DNA of 64,000 nucleotides from Multifurca ochricompacta (lineage: Eukaryota; Basidiomycota; Agaricomycetes; Russulales; Russulaceae), in assembly GCA_022496185.1 (NCBI GenBank), contig WTXG01000043.1, positions 149,182 to 213,181 on the forward strand, in the 5' to 3' direction. This document shows positions 21,673 through 34,417 of the stretch, piece after piece. A model generated the notes under the pieces. The model was not told the origin of the DNA and searched no databases. It saw only the letters and a program-made list of their open reading frames with translations. The translations under genes and the position numbers were made by a program. The stretch's first letter is position 1; the number at the start of each line of letters is the position of its first letter.

Positions 21673-23602
21673 TATGAAGCATCGATAACGGAGTTACAAG
21701 ATGGACTGAATCAGGGTCACTTCACTAGCGTTGATCTCGTGAAGGTATTTCCCTTAGACTTTCCATCCCTCTATGTGCACTCAGGAATCTTCCACTGCAG
21801 GCTTACTTTTCCCGCATAGAGGAGGTCAACTTGCAGGGTCCCACCCTCCGCGCTGTTATCGAGCTCAATCCAAGTGCACTCAAACAGGCAGCTGAGCTTG
21901 ATATTGAGCGTCAGACATTAGGTCCGCGTGGGCCGCTGCATGGAATTCCGATATTGCTCAAGGATAATATCGCCACACACGTGAGCGACGGTATGCGACG
22001 AATTCAAAAGCACACGCTAGTCATCTCATTCCCACTCAGGCATGAACACGACCGCAGGCTCGTTCGCACTCCTTGGTTCTGTCCCACCACGGGACGCGAC
22101 GGTTGTCGCCAAGTTGCGTGCGGCAGGTGCCATCTCGTTGGGCAAAGCTAATCTTTGCGAATGGGCACATTCCCGTGGTAATTTGCCGTCGGGGTTCTCT
22201 GGCCGTGGCGGGCAGTCTACATCACCATATTTCCCACTCGCTGACCCACTAGGATCGTCATCTGGCTCTGGGATTGCCAGTGCGATTGGGCTTGCGACTG
22301 CAACTCTAGGGACAGAGACGGATGGGTCAATCATCTTACCAAGTAGTCGGCAAAATCTAGTAGGTATCAAGCCGACAGTGGGATTGACGTCTCGTGCAGG
22401 TGGTACGTGGTTTTTCACTGTGCATTTGTCGCAGTACAGTTGAATTGGATCATTTTTCTCTCTCTTGCAGTGATCCCCATCTCCGAGAACCAAGACACTG
22501 TTGGGCCTATGACTCGGAGCGTAGCTGATGCTGCTATCATCCTCACCATTATCGCGGGCCGGGATCCTCTCGATAACCATACATTGGCGTCGCCTGCGCG
22601 TGTGCCAGATTTTACTAAAGCTCTGAAAAAGGACGCTTTGAAAGGAGTACGCTTAGGCGTTCCTCGGCGGTTTTTGAGCGGCGACCCTAACATAGATAAA
22701 GCCTTCGATGCGTCACTTGTCACATTGAAGGAGCTCGGGGCCATCATTGTCGACCCTGCAGAATTCCCAGACGCGGATGAATTGCTGGCATCCAGAAATG
22801 AGACGGTGGTTCTCAAAGCCGATTTAAAGGTAACGAAGATGGCGTGATTCGATTCAGGACCCCTTCGCTTATTGATGGGGCGATCGGTTAGTTCGACGTC
22901 CAGAAATATATAGCTGGGCTTCTCGAGGTTCCCACTGGCGTCAAAACACTTACAGACCTCATTGCTTTCAACATTGCTCATGCATCCGAAGAACTGGTGC
23001 CACCGTACTGGACATCTCAATCTCAGTACTACGAGTCTGGCTATTTTGCTTTTACGACACATCTCTGATTCTAAACGCAGATTCATCGCAGCGGAGAACA
23101 GTACTCGGGATGCCGCTTATTTTGCCGCACTCGCTGCTGACCATGATCTCGGCAGGGCGCGCGGGATCGACGCCACCCTTGCCATATTCAATTTAGATGC
23201 GATTATTCTTCCCGCTGATGGTACTCTATCCTTTCTCCCAATTTTAAACGCTCTTGTTAAATGACATTTTCAGGGTTCACCTCGACGCCGGCGGCGATCG
23301 CAGGCTATCCTATCATCACTGTCCCTCTTGGGTTCCAACCGGACAACGTTAAAGCGACGTCTCCGCGGCCTACCATCTCCAACGCGCCAGGGCTACCCTT
23401 CGGTCTTTCGTTCCTCGGGACGGCATTCAGCGAGTTCAAACTGGTAGGATACGCATTCGCATACGAACAAGCGACGCATACACGGTTGAAGCGATCAGCC
23501 TTTCCTGCGGCGATTCCGAAGACCCAGTTAACGGACGTGATGAAAGAAGTGAGATTTGTCGGGCCACACTCAGAAGGGTTATTAGTGTTACCTATGGCAT
23601 AA

Positions 23603-24772
23603 AGCAATTGAAACACGGAGATTTTGTGTCACTGCTTGTCGTGGTTTCGTGCAATGATTGAAACCAACCAGCAGAAGTATAGTCAATGAATGGATTCTGA
23701 AGGGATCGATATTTCGACGTTGATTCTTGGTATACCGAATCCATGAGATAGTGCACCAGTGTTCAGTTCTCAATCACAAATTAACATCAGCACCAAGCGG
23801 TGCGTGAAATGCTGAACGATCAAGTGAGGCATCTCCAGACCCTGAACTAAGGAACCACACATCCCACTATTACCCACATAAATAAACGCTCACACCGTTC
23901 TGACCTAGCATACACTGTTGCAGTGCCCGGGAGGCACACCGCAAATCCTGGGGAGGAGCATCAGCAAGCTCTAAATCGCGCTTTCCGGTACCTTAGAGCC
24001 ATGAGCTCTGTCTCTCTCGCGTGCAAGAACAGTTATCAGACAAAGAACAAGGTCAATTGGCACCATTGGCACCATCATCGGTAAAATCCAGCATGTCCCC
24101 ATCCTCTTTGACTTCATCGCGTCGCGGAAGCCCCTTCCTTCCTCCTCTCTGCTCACCACTCACTTCTCTCTTTTGGCAATATATTTTGCCTCGCACTCAC
24201 CACGGGTAGGATCCATACATCGTACAGCAGCCATTTATCATCTGTGGCGCCATAACAATGACTGGGAAAATGAGAGCCAAAAGCCACTGGCCTTCATGAA
24301 GGCAAGCGGCTCGAAAGAATTATCTTTCGTTGTTTGGGCAGCTGAAGAATGATTCACATGTACGAAGCGCGACGGACGGACGTTGAACAGGATCAAGCTA
24401 CCATGGAAAAGTTAATGGGATGCCAAAAGGATTAAGTATACGTGGTGGACTAGTTTTCATCTAGCGTAGGTAGGTAGAGACACGGAGACTCATCTACGGA
24501 AGGCTCGCGATAGTTTCTCGCTGAGATGAGAGCTGACCAGCTGGAAAACGTCTGCGCAATACGAGCACTAACTTGATGCTGCCGTGGAAGCTGAGCTGGA
24601 TCTCACCAGTCGTGAGTGAAAATAAAAAAGGCCAATTGCGTCGCTGGCACTTCTTAATGTGACAGAATTGTTATGGAGAGTGACTACTAAAAAGGAATGT
24701 GGTTCGTGGGAACGGTTGACTACCAACACGCAAAAGCCACAGCCATCTTTATTCTCGTCTTCTTAGACGACG
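23603..24772. other. Intergenic between amidase and Crinkler copy 3
   Basis: No gene recognised. The part at 24148-24225 is a diverged relative of 20258-20345. The last 50 bp before 24773 are the presumptive leader of the third Crinkler-kinase gene. Confidence 0.45.
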
Positions 24773-26804
24773 ATGTCTCTCCTCCTCGTCTGCCTTATCG
24801 TCAATGACACCTGCAATCCATTGGAATACCCATTCCCGATAAGGATAACCGGGGACAACCTCGGTTGTGAACTTGCAGAGGCGATCAAGTTAAAAAACCC
24901 TGATAGACTTGGTCACATCGATTCATCAGACCTGACGCTTTGGAAGCCGAATGCCTTCTTTCCCGGGGGCCCACGCAATGTTTTCAGTTACGCACAGGAT
25001 CTGCACTTGAACGCTTCTCAGAATTAACGCAATGCCATCGAACTAGATACTGCTGTACCCCTTAATGAATTCTATCCCTCAGATATGTCATTGCCTTTCG
25101 GTTTTGTTCATGTTGTGGTTCAGCTGCCGCGAGAGCAGCGAATGCCCGGTAAATTCTCCATCATCCTTAAGTTCGTTATCAATTGCTAACTAACGTCCTT
25201 GCTTTGCATTGCTCTGGGAATTCCTTTCTTTCAAGAACAAGAGGAAGAAAAGGAGCCCTTTCTTTTAGGACCTTTCGGCAAGAGAGCGCCTTCGACTGTT
25301 GCTAATTATGAAAAAATATCCGAAGTGCAGAAAAACTCTGTTGAACGTATTGCCAACGACCGCCCTGATATGGATTCACGCCTTCCTCCTATTTCACTTG
25401 TATATCATGGGTTCGGACGCTTCCGTGACCACATTAATGACCATTCTGACGGCCCAATGCCTGCTCATCTGCCCGATTTCGAAAAAGCCGTCACCAAGTT
25501 TATGAGCGCGATGTGCGCGTATTACTACGATCATGAGGACCGCGGGATAACCGCCCGGGAATGCCTCAACGAAATTTGGAAATCTTATCTTGGAGAACAA
25601 GAATTTGATGAGATCAAACATGGTATCATCGGCCCCGACGGTTCATCAGATGGTTTTACTATCGGGTCAGCGAACACAATGGAAGTTATTGTCGTGGTCA
25701 AGAATGAGCTAGGGACTACTGACTGTGACGGGTCAGTAGAGCTTGCAGCGTACTACACCCAGTCTCTTGAATCGAATACCTCGCAAAAGTCCCGAAAGCG
25801 TTTCCTCTTCCCTGCACTCGGCATATTGGTGGTAGGTCAGTATTACAAGTCCCTGTATTGATTTTACCATTACATATTGATCGACCTACTTGCAGGAGCA
25901 CATGTTGGATTTTATGCATTGTCATTTACCAAGTCGACGCGGCTGGTAGCGTTGACCCCTCTCCTTCCTGCAGTAATTGAGAGAGGAAATGAATGGGCGA
26001 CGCCCGCTCTGATGAGGGCACTTGAAGCCTCATGCATACTTCGGTATCATATCAGCAAAGACACAGCGGAATTCATGGCCGATCGGCTACCGCATCCGCC
26101 CCAGGGTGATCTGCCATACATAAATGAGGTTCCTACTCATCCTCCTTCAGAGACACTTCGCTTTGAGATCAAGGTGGAGGCATATCAAGGCAAGGACTTT
26201 CGATATGAGAATCGTTTCATCTATGGTGCAAAGGACAAGAACAAAGATTGGGTGGTGGTCAAGTTCACGCAAAAATACTGCTTGCCACTGCATCTATTCT
26301 GTGCAGAGAAGAAACATGCACCTAGAGTACTGGGCTATGGCTTTGTTCATGGTGGGTGGCATGTCATAGTGATGGAGTGGATCGCGAATGTCGACCGGGA
26401 ATATTATGCGTCGAAGTACCTCCCAAGGTGGTCAAAGGACCTGAAGGAACTTGTGGATGGATTTCATGAAGAAGGATTTGTACACGGTGACCTGCGAGAT
26501 GCAAATTTGATCGTTCCCAAGAAGAATCCAGAACAGATAATGTTGTTGGATTTCGATTGGGGTGGGGAAGCGAAATCTGGAGCAGTGTATTATCCGACTG
26601 CTCGTTTGAACGCAGACTTGATGCTTGGCGAGAACCCGAAACATTTGGAGATTACAGTGACGCGGGATAACTTGGCGCTGGATAACACGTTACGGAAGAT
26701 GAATACGGAGGTAAGGAATGGACTGCTTTTTTTACTCGCGCACTCGAGTCTGACGAAATATTTTATTTTCTTGCGTGAGACAGATCGAGATGGACGAAGA
26801 TTGA
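24773..26804 (+). pseudogene. Crinkler-kinase protein, copy 3 (in-frame stop in header)
   Basis: Closest paralogue of copy 2. Exons 24773-25148, 25236-25835, 25896-26710 and a 21-nt last exon 26784-26804 keep phase over 604 codons. An in-frame TAA at 25025-25027 interrupts the Crinkler header between SQN and RNAIEL. On both sides the header is clear: LLVCLIVNDT, DLTLWKP, then FVHVVVQLP. The C-terminal kinase-like domain is complete and, unlike copy 2, keeps DFDWGG together with VVVKF and HGDLRDANLIV. The central region has VKNELGTTDCDGSVELAAYY with Val where copy 1 has the putative catalytic Glu. Either the gene is a very recent pseudogene, or a downstream start makes a header-less kinase, or the stop is a base error. 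The last exon encodes IEMDED and stop, parallel to copy 2. Confidence 0.78.
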
Positions 26805-27884
26805 ATTTCGAGCTTCGGTCGTCCTCTGGTATAATTTCCTTCCTTTCTCTGTCTGTATATGTTGGTAGAAACTTCTTTGTAACAATGACACAATAACATG
26901 CAGAACAGGCAAAATCTACAATCAATTTGCTTATGCTGATACGGGCAAGGCCTGAGCGTGAAGCGTTTTCAAGTCGAGACCTCGACTTGGACGACGATGC
27001 TAACTAACACTTGGATATTGAACCATGCATGCGAATAAAGTTGGTTTCATTTGAAGGATTTCGGCGACTAGAAAACTTACCACGCGAACTCAGCAGCACC
27101 ACACGCCTTCACACCTACAAGTCCGTCTTGTTCCGCTCACTCATAGCCCACCGCTGGTTTCGTTGTGACTTGAGGGGTGAGCATTCTTTCTGTACCAGTG
27201 GGCGATAATGAGAGAGTGTTCCTGATGGTATATAAAATCCATGACGCAGTTCTGGGGCGAGGGGCTTAGGTCATTATAACCTCGACCCTTTCGAGCCGGA
27301 TTTCCTCACGCACGGCGAACCGTCTCGTCTGCATAGTGCTTCTATCTCCATCGGGCATCTACCGTGGGTGAATTGATGAATCATTCATCCAACGAATACA
27401 TGGTCAATGCCTTGGGCACCTCGAGTGCGACGTTGGTCGCTGTGATATAAGGATGGTTTTGGGGTTGGACACAAATCCTCAAGCCGTCACCACTTATGGC
27501 TGAACCCGTTTTGTAACGGCTGTTACTCGCGTAGAGTCAATGGATAAGGGATCAGGTTTTCCAATGAGTTCTGATGATGGAGACAACTGTCTTATATGCA
27601 GGATAAGACAGAGTAAACAAGTACTAGATACGACAATAGCCCAAAACTAGGATACAGGGCTCTTGGGAAGTAAATTCAAAGGGGCTGGAACGAAAGGATA
27701 GGGCACCCATTGTACTAGTAAGGCAAAGCCTTGAAGCAAAAACTCAATCAAAAAAAAAAAAAGAAAGAGAGGAGAAGTGAGTTTAACTAGGAGTGGCGAT
27801 AGCTAGAGGTTTCATGCTCAACGCCCGGGCCATCCTTACACCAGATCAGTCGTTCGCGTAAAGTTCGCGTGCACATAGAGGATT
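26805..27884. other. Intergenic spacer in Crinkler cluster
   Basis: No gene recognised. It contains a poly-A/AAAGAGAG run near 27745-27775. At 27802-27842 lies the inverted counterpart of the sequence found just after Crinkler copy 2 (19751-19790). Confidence 0.45.
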
Positions 27885-28134
27885 CATGCACCTCGAATCC
27901 TAGGCTATGGCCTCGTTCACGGTGGGTGGCACGTTGTACTGATGGTGTGGATCGATGACCAAAAATATGACCTGCGATTACCCGTCCGAGTACCTCCTGA
28001 CGTGGGCAAGGACCTAAGGGGACTTGTGGATGCATTTCGTACAAAAGAGTGGGTACATGGCAACCTTTGGGACCCAAATGTGATCATCAACAGCCATAAG
28101 TCTGAACTGATAAGGGGTAGGGACCTGAATTCTG
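27885..28134 (+). pseudogene. Crinkler-kinase fragment (kinase core only)
   Basis: One open stretch matching the middle of the kinase-like domain of copies 2 and 3. It starts HAPRILGYGLVHGGWHVV and continues through DLRGLVDAF and the catalytic-loop equivalent WVHGNLWDPNVII. The catalytic Asp of HGDLRDAN is Asn here, and the DFD motif and everything after it are absent. There is no header and no N-terminal lobe. It is read as a dead remnant of a fourth cluster member. Confidence 0.75.
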
Positions 28135-28207
28135 AGTTGATATACTCTAGCAATCACGAAGTGTTGCCTAAGCGTAAGATAGACCAGTGACCATGGCGGT
28201 GAATGAA

Positions 28208-28252
28208 GACGACGACGACGACGACGACGACGACGATGATGATAATGATGAC
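28208..28252 (+). repeat. GAC/GAT microsatellite
   Basis: About nine GAC triplets followed by GAT and AAT variants. It lies between the Crinkler-kinase fragment and the VWA8 gene. Open in several frames, but nothing around it supports a gene. Confidence 0.85.
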
Positions 28253-28548
28253 ACCGTCCCATCTCGCATGTATTTATTTTGTTACGCTTTAAATCTGTCC
28301 CGCTGTTATTATCCGGCCCCTCGGTGTACAACTCAGGCTGACTCGGGCATCCATGTCATCCCTCGGTCTTGTCGACCATTAGCTTGTGATACTCCGTTCA
28401 AAAACGGGCCAACCGGTTAACATCCTCCTCTGATGAAGGTACAGGTACTAGGGCAAGTCGACATTATTGGGTCTGGTTGTATCTGCAAACCCACTTCCTT
28501 CATCTCCTTTCTGCATTAGACCGAGTGAGCTGGAGAACTCCTCAAGTC

Positions 28549-31500
28549 ATGGCATCCGCTCGCCGTCTCAAGCGCATACAAAATGCTCTTGCTCCAACAA
28601 TTACATCTATAGGCACTTTGACCCTCGGCAACATATCCTACCCTGTTCCAGCATCAGTCACCCCTTCACGTCTCCCCCATTTCACTCCACTGGATCCCAA
28701 TGATCCACGCACACGCGAACACCTATACTTTCTTCTGCAAAAGTTCATTCTTGGCCAAGACGTATTCCTCGTCGCACAGCCAGGACCCTACGCGCGGAGG
28801 CTAGCGCTCACATTCTGCAGGTGCGACCGCGTCACTATTTGCACCAATGCATCATTGTGCTGACGGGAATGCAAGTATGATGAACGCCGAGTACGAATAT
28901 ATCGCGCTACATCGCGACGTTGGTGAGACGGAGCTCAAGCAGGGACGAGAGATCCGAGAGGGCGGAAACCTCGTTTATGTCGACAGCGCCTCTGTGCGTG
29001 CCGTCAAGACTGGGCGCATCCTCATCATTGAGGGAATTGAGAAGGCAGAACGCGGGATCATGCCGGTATGTTCCGACTCACCAACTTGATCTTCATTCCC
29101 TTTTCCCAATGCTGCTTGTTTTAAGGTCCTCAATAATCTGTTGGAGAACCGTGAAATGTAGTCTCCCATATTTTCTTTCTAAACCTTTTGAAGGGCTTGA
29201 CTCATCCCTTTTTTTTGATTTTCACAGAAATCTTGACGATGGCACCCACATCCTTCATCCGCATCGTCATATCCTTCTCCCTCCTGCTGATGCCGCCGAC
29301 GCCCGTTTTGTCCCCGCCCATCCTTCCTTCCGCGTGATTGCAATTGGTGCACCCGTTCCGCCGTATACAGGCTATCCTCTCGACCCACCGTTCCGTTCAC
29401 GCTTCCAGGCACGCTTTCTTGATCCGACGAGCGCCCTTCTCGCGTACCCTGACTCGCCCGATGCGCTTCCCGAGGCATCCGCTCCTCTATGGAAGATTTT
29501 ACGTGATCTCGTACTCGCAACGCAATATGCAAGCGAAGCGCGCCATGTATTAGACGGCGTCGCGCGCTCCGCGCTTCCGCCATTCCCTCAGACAGCGCTG
29601 GCAAAATTGCACACGCTACTTACGACCTTCCCACCCCCGTCCCCAATAGCATCCGGATCACGTCCTCTGTCCCCGCGCGCCATGGGGAGGCTTATGATAG
29701 TGCTTCACCCTGAGTTGCTGCATGCGCCGTTCCAGGCATGGGCGTTACTCAGCGAGAGGCTGGAGGAGGCTGGACTTGGTCCTCTCGCTGCACCTCTAGC
29801 CACCGAAGACTTGGACGATCCCGGGACAGCGGTGGAGGACGCCACGGGGTTATTGGGCTATACTGTTCGGTCCATCGAACGCACTGGCAAGCATTCCGTC
29901 CGCGTTGTCTTTACGACCCTAGGTGACGGGAAGGAGGTTGTGCTTGAGGTGCCTGCGGGAGAAGGGTCCTTACGACCATTCCCGCTCGAGGAAACGCCCG
30001 ACTTTGTACCGAGCGCTCGTTTTGTGGGCCTCCTAACGAACTGTCTGCAGGCGCACGCACTCGGATGGGACATTTCCCTCGTTCCACCTGCGCAACCTGC
30101 CACCGCTAGCGCGTCAACGTCGTTGTTAGTTTACGTTCTTGGTGACGTGCTGGGGTATGTACGCGAGGCCGTTCATGTCTACAAGGAACTGGGAGGTCGC
30201 GAGTTGCTTATGAGGCGCGTGGTGGGCGAGGGCGGGGCTACTAGCTGGGAACCAAGGTAAGCTTACTATATTTCCCTGCAGATCAGGGGATACTTAACGG
30301 AGTGACCGGATGGTACGCATAGTCCGCTAGTTCAGGGTGCTTGGGCAGGAAGACTTGTACACTTTTCGGGGCTCGATGTTCTTGGGCCGACGGCTGGCGC
30401 GATCGCACGGCTGTTGCAAGATAGGGAAATTGAGCTCTGGGAGGGAAAACGCATCGTTGCGTCCCTCGAAGAAGACGAGGTGAGCCTCAAAACGTTTCCA
30501 GCCTTTTACCCTGTTTCCTACATAGAATCCCTCCCCCTTGTAGACAAACCCCGATCTCTCCACTGCCCACCCCTCTTTTCGCGTCATTAGCACAGCCTCG
30601 CGCGCGGCGCCGCTACGCGACTGGTTGTCTTCAGAACACGCGAACATGTTTCTTCCCGTGCCCGCACAGCCCATGGGCCGCACCGAAGAGGCAGCACTCC
30701 TGATCCGCACGGGATGTCCGCCCGCCAACGTAGATACGCTTCTCACGTTCGCCGGAGCGTACCGCACGCGCATGGCTCCGGCTGACGGCGCGTTACGCGT
30801 ACGTAGGCTTGGGACGCGCGCGCTGCTGCGCATCGCTCGGCGACTCGCGCAGTTCCCTTGGGACCAGGATGTGCGAAGCATGCTTGAACGAGCGCTGCTT
30901 ACGGATTTCCTGCCAACAACTGAAAAGGTTGGCGTCGAAGAGCTTCTGGAGGAGGTGGGAATCCATAAAATTACCCCTGCGGTGCGTTTGAGACGTATTC
31001 TTTTTTTAATTGTTTAATGGTCTGATGCGAAAGCTGCTTGAAATTGCAACGTATGCCTTACCACCTTCCTGTAGTTCCACCCTCCGCCCGTGGTGGTGGA
31101 AGATGAAGCGGACAGGGTGTTGCTGTTTCCCGCACCGACGGATCCGCTACGCAAGACCAAAGACACTCGTATACCGCGCTTCGAAACTGCTAGTGATCCA
31201 GAGGGCGTCGCGTCGTTCGTGCCGCATATGGATCACTTCTATAATAACAGCATCCAGTCGGCGCAAATGCGCGATCTGGCAATCGACTTTGAGTTGCTTC
31301 AGGATCACCTGGTGCTCCTTGGTAATCAGGTACGCACTCATGCCCCCCCTAACATTAGACCGCCCTCACAAACGCATTTCTGCACGCAGGGAGTAGGTAA
31401 GAACAAGATCGTTGACAGGTTATGTCAGGTGAGTACACCTGCGCCCCCCCCCCTCCCCGTCCCCCATGCTGAAGTAATAATACATTTTTTCACAGCTCCT

Positions 31501-34417
31501 CCAGCGACCCCGCGAGTACATCCAACTTCACCGCGACTCGACTGTACAGCAACTCATGTTCCACACGACTCTTGAGCGCGGCGTGATCCGCTACACGGAC
31601 TCGCCGCTGCTGCGCGCCGTGGCGCAAGGGCGCGTACTGGTGGTTGATGAAGTGGACAAGGCACCCGAGCATGTCGTGGCGATATTCCGCAGTCTTGCGG
31701 GTCAAGGAGAACTCACGCTCTCGGATGGGCGACGTCTCACGCACGTGGTGAAGCGCGATGGCGACCTGCCCATCCACCCGAACTTCCGTCTCATCTTACT
31801 GGCGAATCGGCCAGGATATCGTAAGGGGGCTCCATCATTTGCTTGCTTCTAGCAGCTCAAAGCCAAGGTTTACTTATGGGCGTGGCGATGTGTGTTTCAT
31901 AGCTTTCCTCGGGAATCACTTCATGCAGGTTTTGGGGGACAATTTCAGCTGGTGAGTAGTAATTGAAAGAGCTTCCGAGGGTGAAGGGTGGTGATCGATA
32001 ACTTTTTGATGACCCATCCCACTAGTCACGCCATTTCTAACCCTGATTTGGAATCGGAGCGTAGACTGTTGACTCAACTAGCGCCAGAACTCGACGAAAA
32101 CTTGATTACGCGCCTCATAGGTGCTTTTCATGACCTCAGGCAAGGTTATGAAAGTGGATCTTTGGCATACCCATACTCCCTCCGTGGTGCGCGCTATCGT
32201 CATTATAGCTGCAGGCAGCTGCCTAATTTTGCACGTAGAATTAATTGCTATTGTACGCCACATGCGGGCTTACCCCGATGACGACCTGGACGATACCTTG
32301 CGCAATGTCTTCGATTTTGATGTTTATCGCATCGAGACGACTGAGAAGCTGGACGAGATCCTCCGAAAACATGGGTTCGTATGACACCATGGCGCTATCA
32401 AGGATCCCCAGTGGCTGACTCACGTTTAATTTCAGGTTACGCGCAGAGGATGTCAACTTTACAGAACAGACGAAAGGGAAGCGAAAACAACTCGACATGC
32501 AATTCGACCCGGAGAAGACTGACCTCGACAAACCGAAACATGGCCAGGAGGATCCAAACGGTGGAGCCCACAGTGGTGGAAACGCGTTTGCTGGAGGTGT
32601 AAGATTTTTTGATTGTATATCCCGACGTATGTTCATGCTTACGCAACGCAGACCGGTGGGCGCGATACCGCCGGCATGGGCGGACGTGGGGGCTTCAAGC
32701 GCCTCTACAAGAAAGGCCACGACATCTACCAAGTAGGTAATCCATTAGGGCTGCAAATTTTTGTTCACATTATTTACTTCCCTCCACATCAGGTGTCTAA
32801 GAAACTGAAGGATGACGTTCCAGAGTCGGTGCGAGCACAGGCACGCTTGATGGCGCGCAAAGAGCTGGAAGCCCGCTTAGCTGCGCTAAACATTACCTCA
32901 GCGGGTGCGAACAGTTACGGGGCACTGCTATCACCTGTTCAAGCGCACATTGCGCAGCTTCAAGATCTCCTCGAGCGTGCGTTTTCTACTGCTTCGTGTG
33001 ATATCCATCCGTGAGGCACATCGTATTGATCCTCGAACACGTGTGTAGACTTGGCTGCTCGCGAGGAAGAACGCGTTTGGGTGAAGCGTCAGACAGATGG
33101 CGAGCTGGACGACACGCGTCTCACGGAGGGCCTTACAGGCGAGGCAGCGGTGTACAAGCGCCGGGGGATGGCCAAGCCCGAGCTCGGGAGACCCCAGGTG
33201 AAGTCAGTGCTTTTCGTTTTCTCCTGTCAACCATAACGCGGGGAAGATCAACTGACGGGTGTGGTTCGGTACGGATCCACAGGCCAAAGCGCATTCGATT
33301 CGTGTTTGATATTAGCGCATCGATGTGGGTATATACCCTTGAAAGTTTTTGCTCATGCGAGCGGTTAGAAACAAAGAAACTTATTACTGGTATTGAGGGC
33401 AGGTACCGATTTCAATACGATGGAAGATTGCAGAGGAGCCTAGAGACAGGTTAGCACGCATTTGTTACTCGTTTTATTGTCCCCTCACTTTTATGTCCCC
33501 AACGTTCTCTCTCAGCGGTCATGCTCATGGAGAGCTTCAATCTCCTTACCAGAAAGGACAAGTATAAGTGGGATGTATGTCTATTCGGCCTCCCTGGGAT
33601 GGGCTCTCTTATTCATGACTCTTGACGCTTCATAAATGCAGATGTACGGCCATGTGAGTATATATATAAACGGTGGACCAAAAAAATGTGACTATTGACC
33701 GTATTTATTTCCCAGTCTGGGGACGAACCAGAGATACCGCTCGTCAACATAGGCGACCCCATCGAAGAAGTCTCGCAGCGCTGGGCTGTCACGCAAAAGA
33801 TGAAATACACGACGCAGTATACCTGGAGCGGTGACACAACCGGTCCGTCGTCTTCTCTCTCTGTCCTTCCCTATCCCGTCTTGGGCGGGGAACCATGGGG
33901 TGACCTTGTGATGAGCCTAATCACACAATAAATATACACCGACAGTGGCGGCGATTGAGAAGGCCGTGAATGAGGTTGCCGCGTTTGACGGTGGTACGTA
34001 TGGTTCAATGGTTCCGATCTTTCACACGCGCTGAATCTCAAGTACCACATCATATTTTGCGCACGCTACACGACATACATGCCCAGACGACCATTTTGTC
34101 ATCGCGCTCACAGACGCGAATTTCGGGCAGTATAATATCACGGCTGAGGACCTCGGGCGCGCGATGAACCGGCACCCGAAAGTGAAGACGGCGTTGATAT
34201 GCATCTGCGAGGACTCTGAGGCTTCATGGTGGGTGTGGGGGGTGCTTTATTGGATGCTAATTAACACTAACTCGGGATTCGATTTGTGTGTATGTTCGTG
34301 TGTGTGTGTGTTGTCAGGGTCAAGAAACACTTCCCAGGTCGCGCGTTCCTCGTCACCAATTCGGCAGACATTCCGAAGGTATTGAGAGGTTTCTTGACCA
34401 CTATGGTTGACAAGTAG
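28549..34417 (+). CDS. VWA8: VWA8-like AAA ATPase with C-terminal VWA domain
   Basis: Large multi-exon gene resembling VWA8, a dynein/midasin-like AAA protein that is mitochondrial in animals; its substrate is unclear. The N-terminal AAA unit shows a degenerate P-loop (LVAQPGPYARR), EYIALHRDVGETELKQ and RILIIEGIEKAERGIMP. A second unit includes HPSFRVIST and FVP-type segments around 30560-30960. A third has a proper Walker A split by an intron (LLGNQ, then GVGKNKIVD near 31395), the Walker B VLVVDEVDKAPEH near 31650 and the sensor-like FRLILLANRPGY. A Gly-rich linker (about 32560-32700) leads to the VWA domain with the MIDAS motif DISAS at about 33307. The last exon ends LTTMVDK at 34415. Joins checked by eye stay in phase, and no lesion was found. 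Codons are GC-richer than in the neighbouring elements, as expected for a conserved gene. Confidence 0.88.

Larger units (their letters stand above)
21011..23602 (+). pseudogene. Amidase-signature hydrolase interrupted by a TRIM
   Basis: Amidase-family protein, hydrolysing a C-N amide bond with a Ser-cisSer-Lys triad. It begins with a signal-like hydrophobic leader (VFWTFFVLLALQFLFGG). The triad is visible: Lys in LLKDNIAT, the glycine/serine-rich LGSSSGSG, and the nucleophile Ser in GTETDGSI. Downstream segments (VGPMTRSVADAA, GYPIITVP, PFGLSFLG) follow the family order. Exons 21678-21744, 21801-21990, 22040-22399, 22471-22829, 22892-23025, 23081-23220 and 23274-23602 all phase. Together with 21011-21129 they sum to 566 codons, a normal family length. 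The only lesion is a 543-bp TRIM inserted in exon 1 after the codons for PDLY, with TSD TATGA; it introduces an early stop. The gene was therefore probably intact until recently. Translation from an internal Met, or splicing around the insert, cannot be excluded. Confidence 0.9.

Noticed and set aside
28014..28331. Arg-rich minus-strand frame over the GAC microsatellite
   Set aside because: Product of the triplet repeat; no other support.
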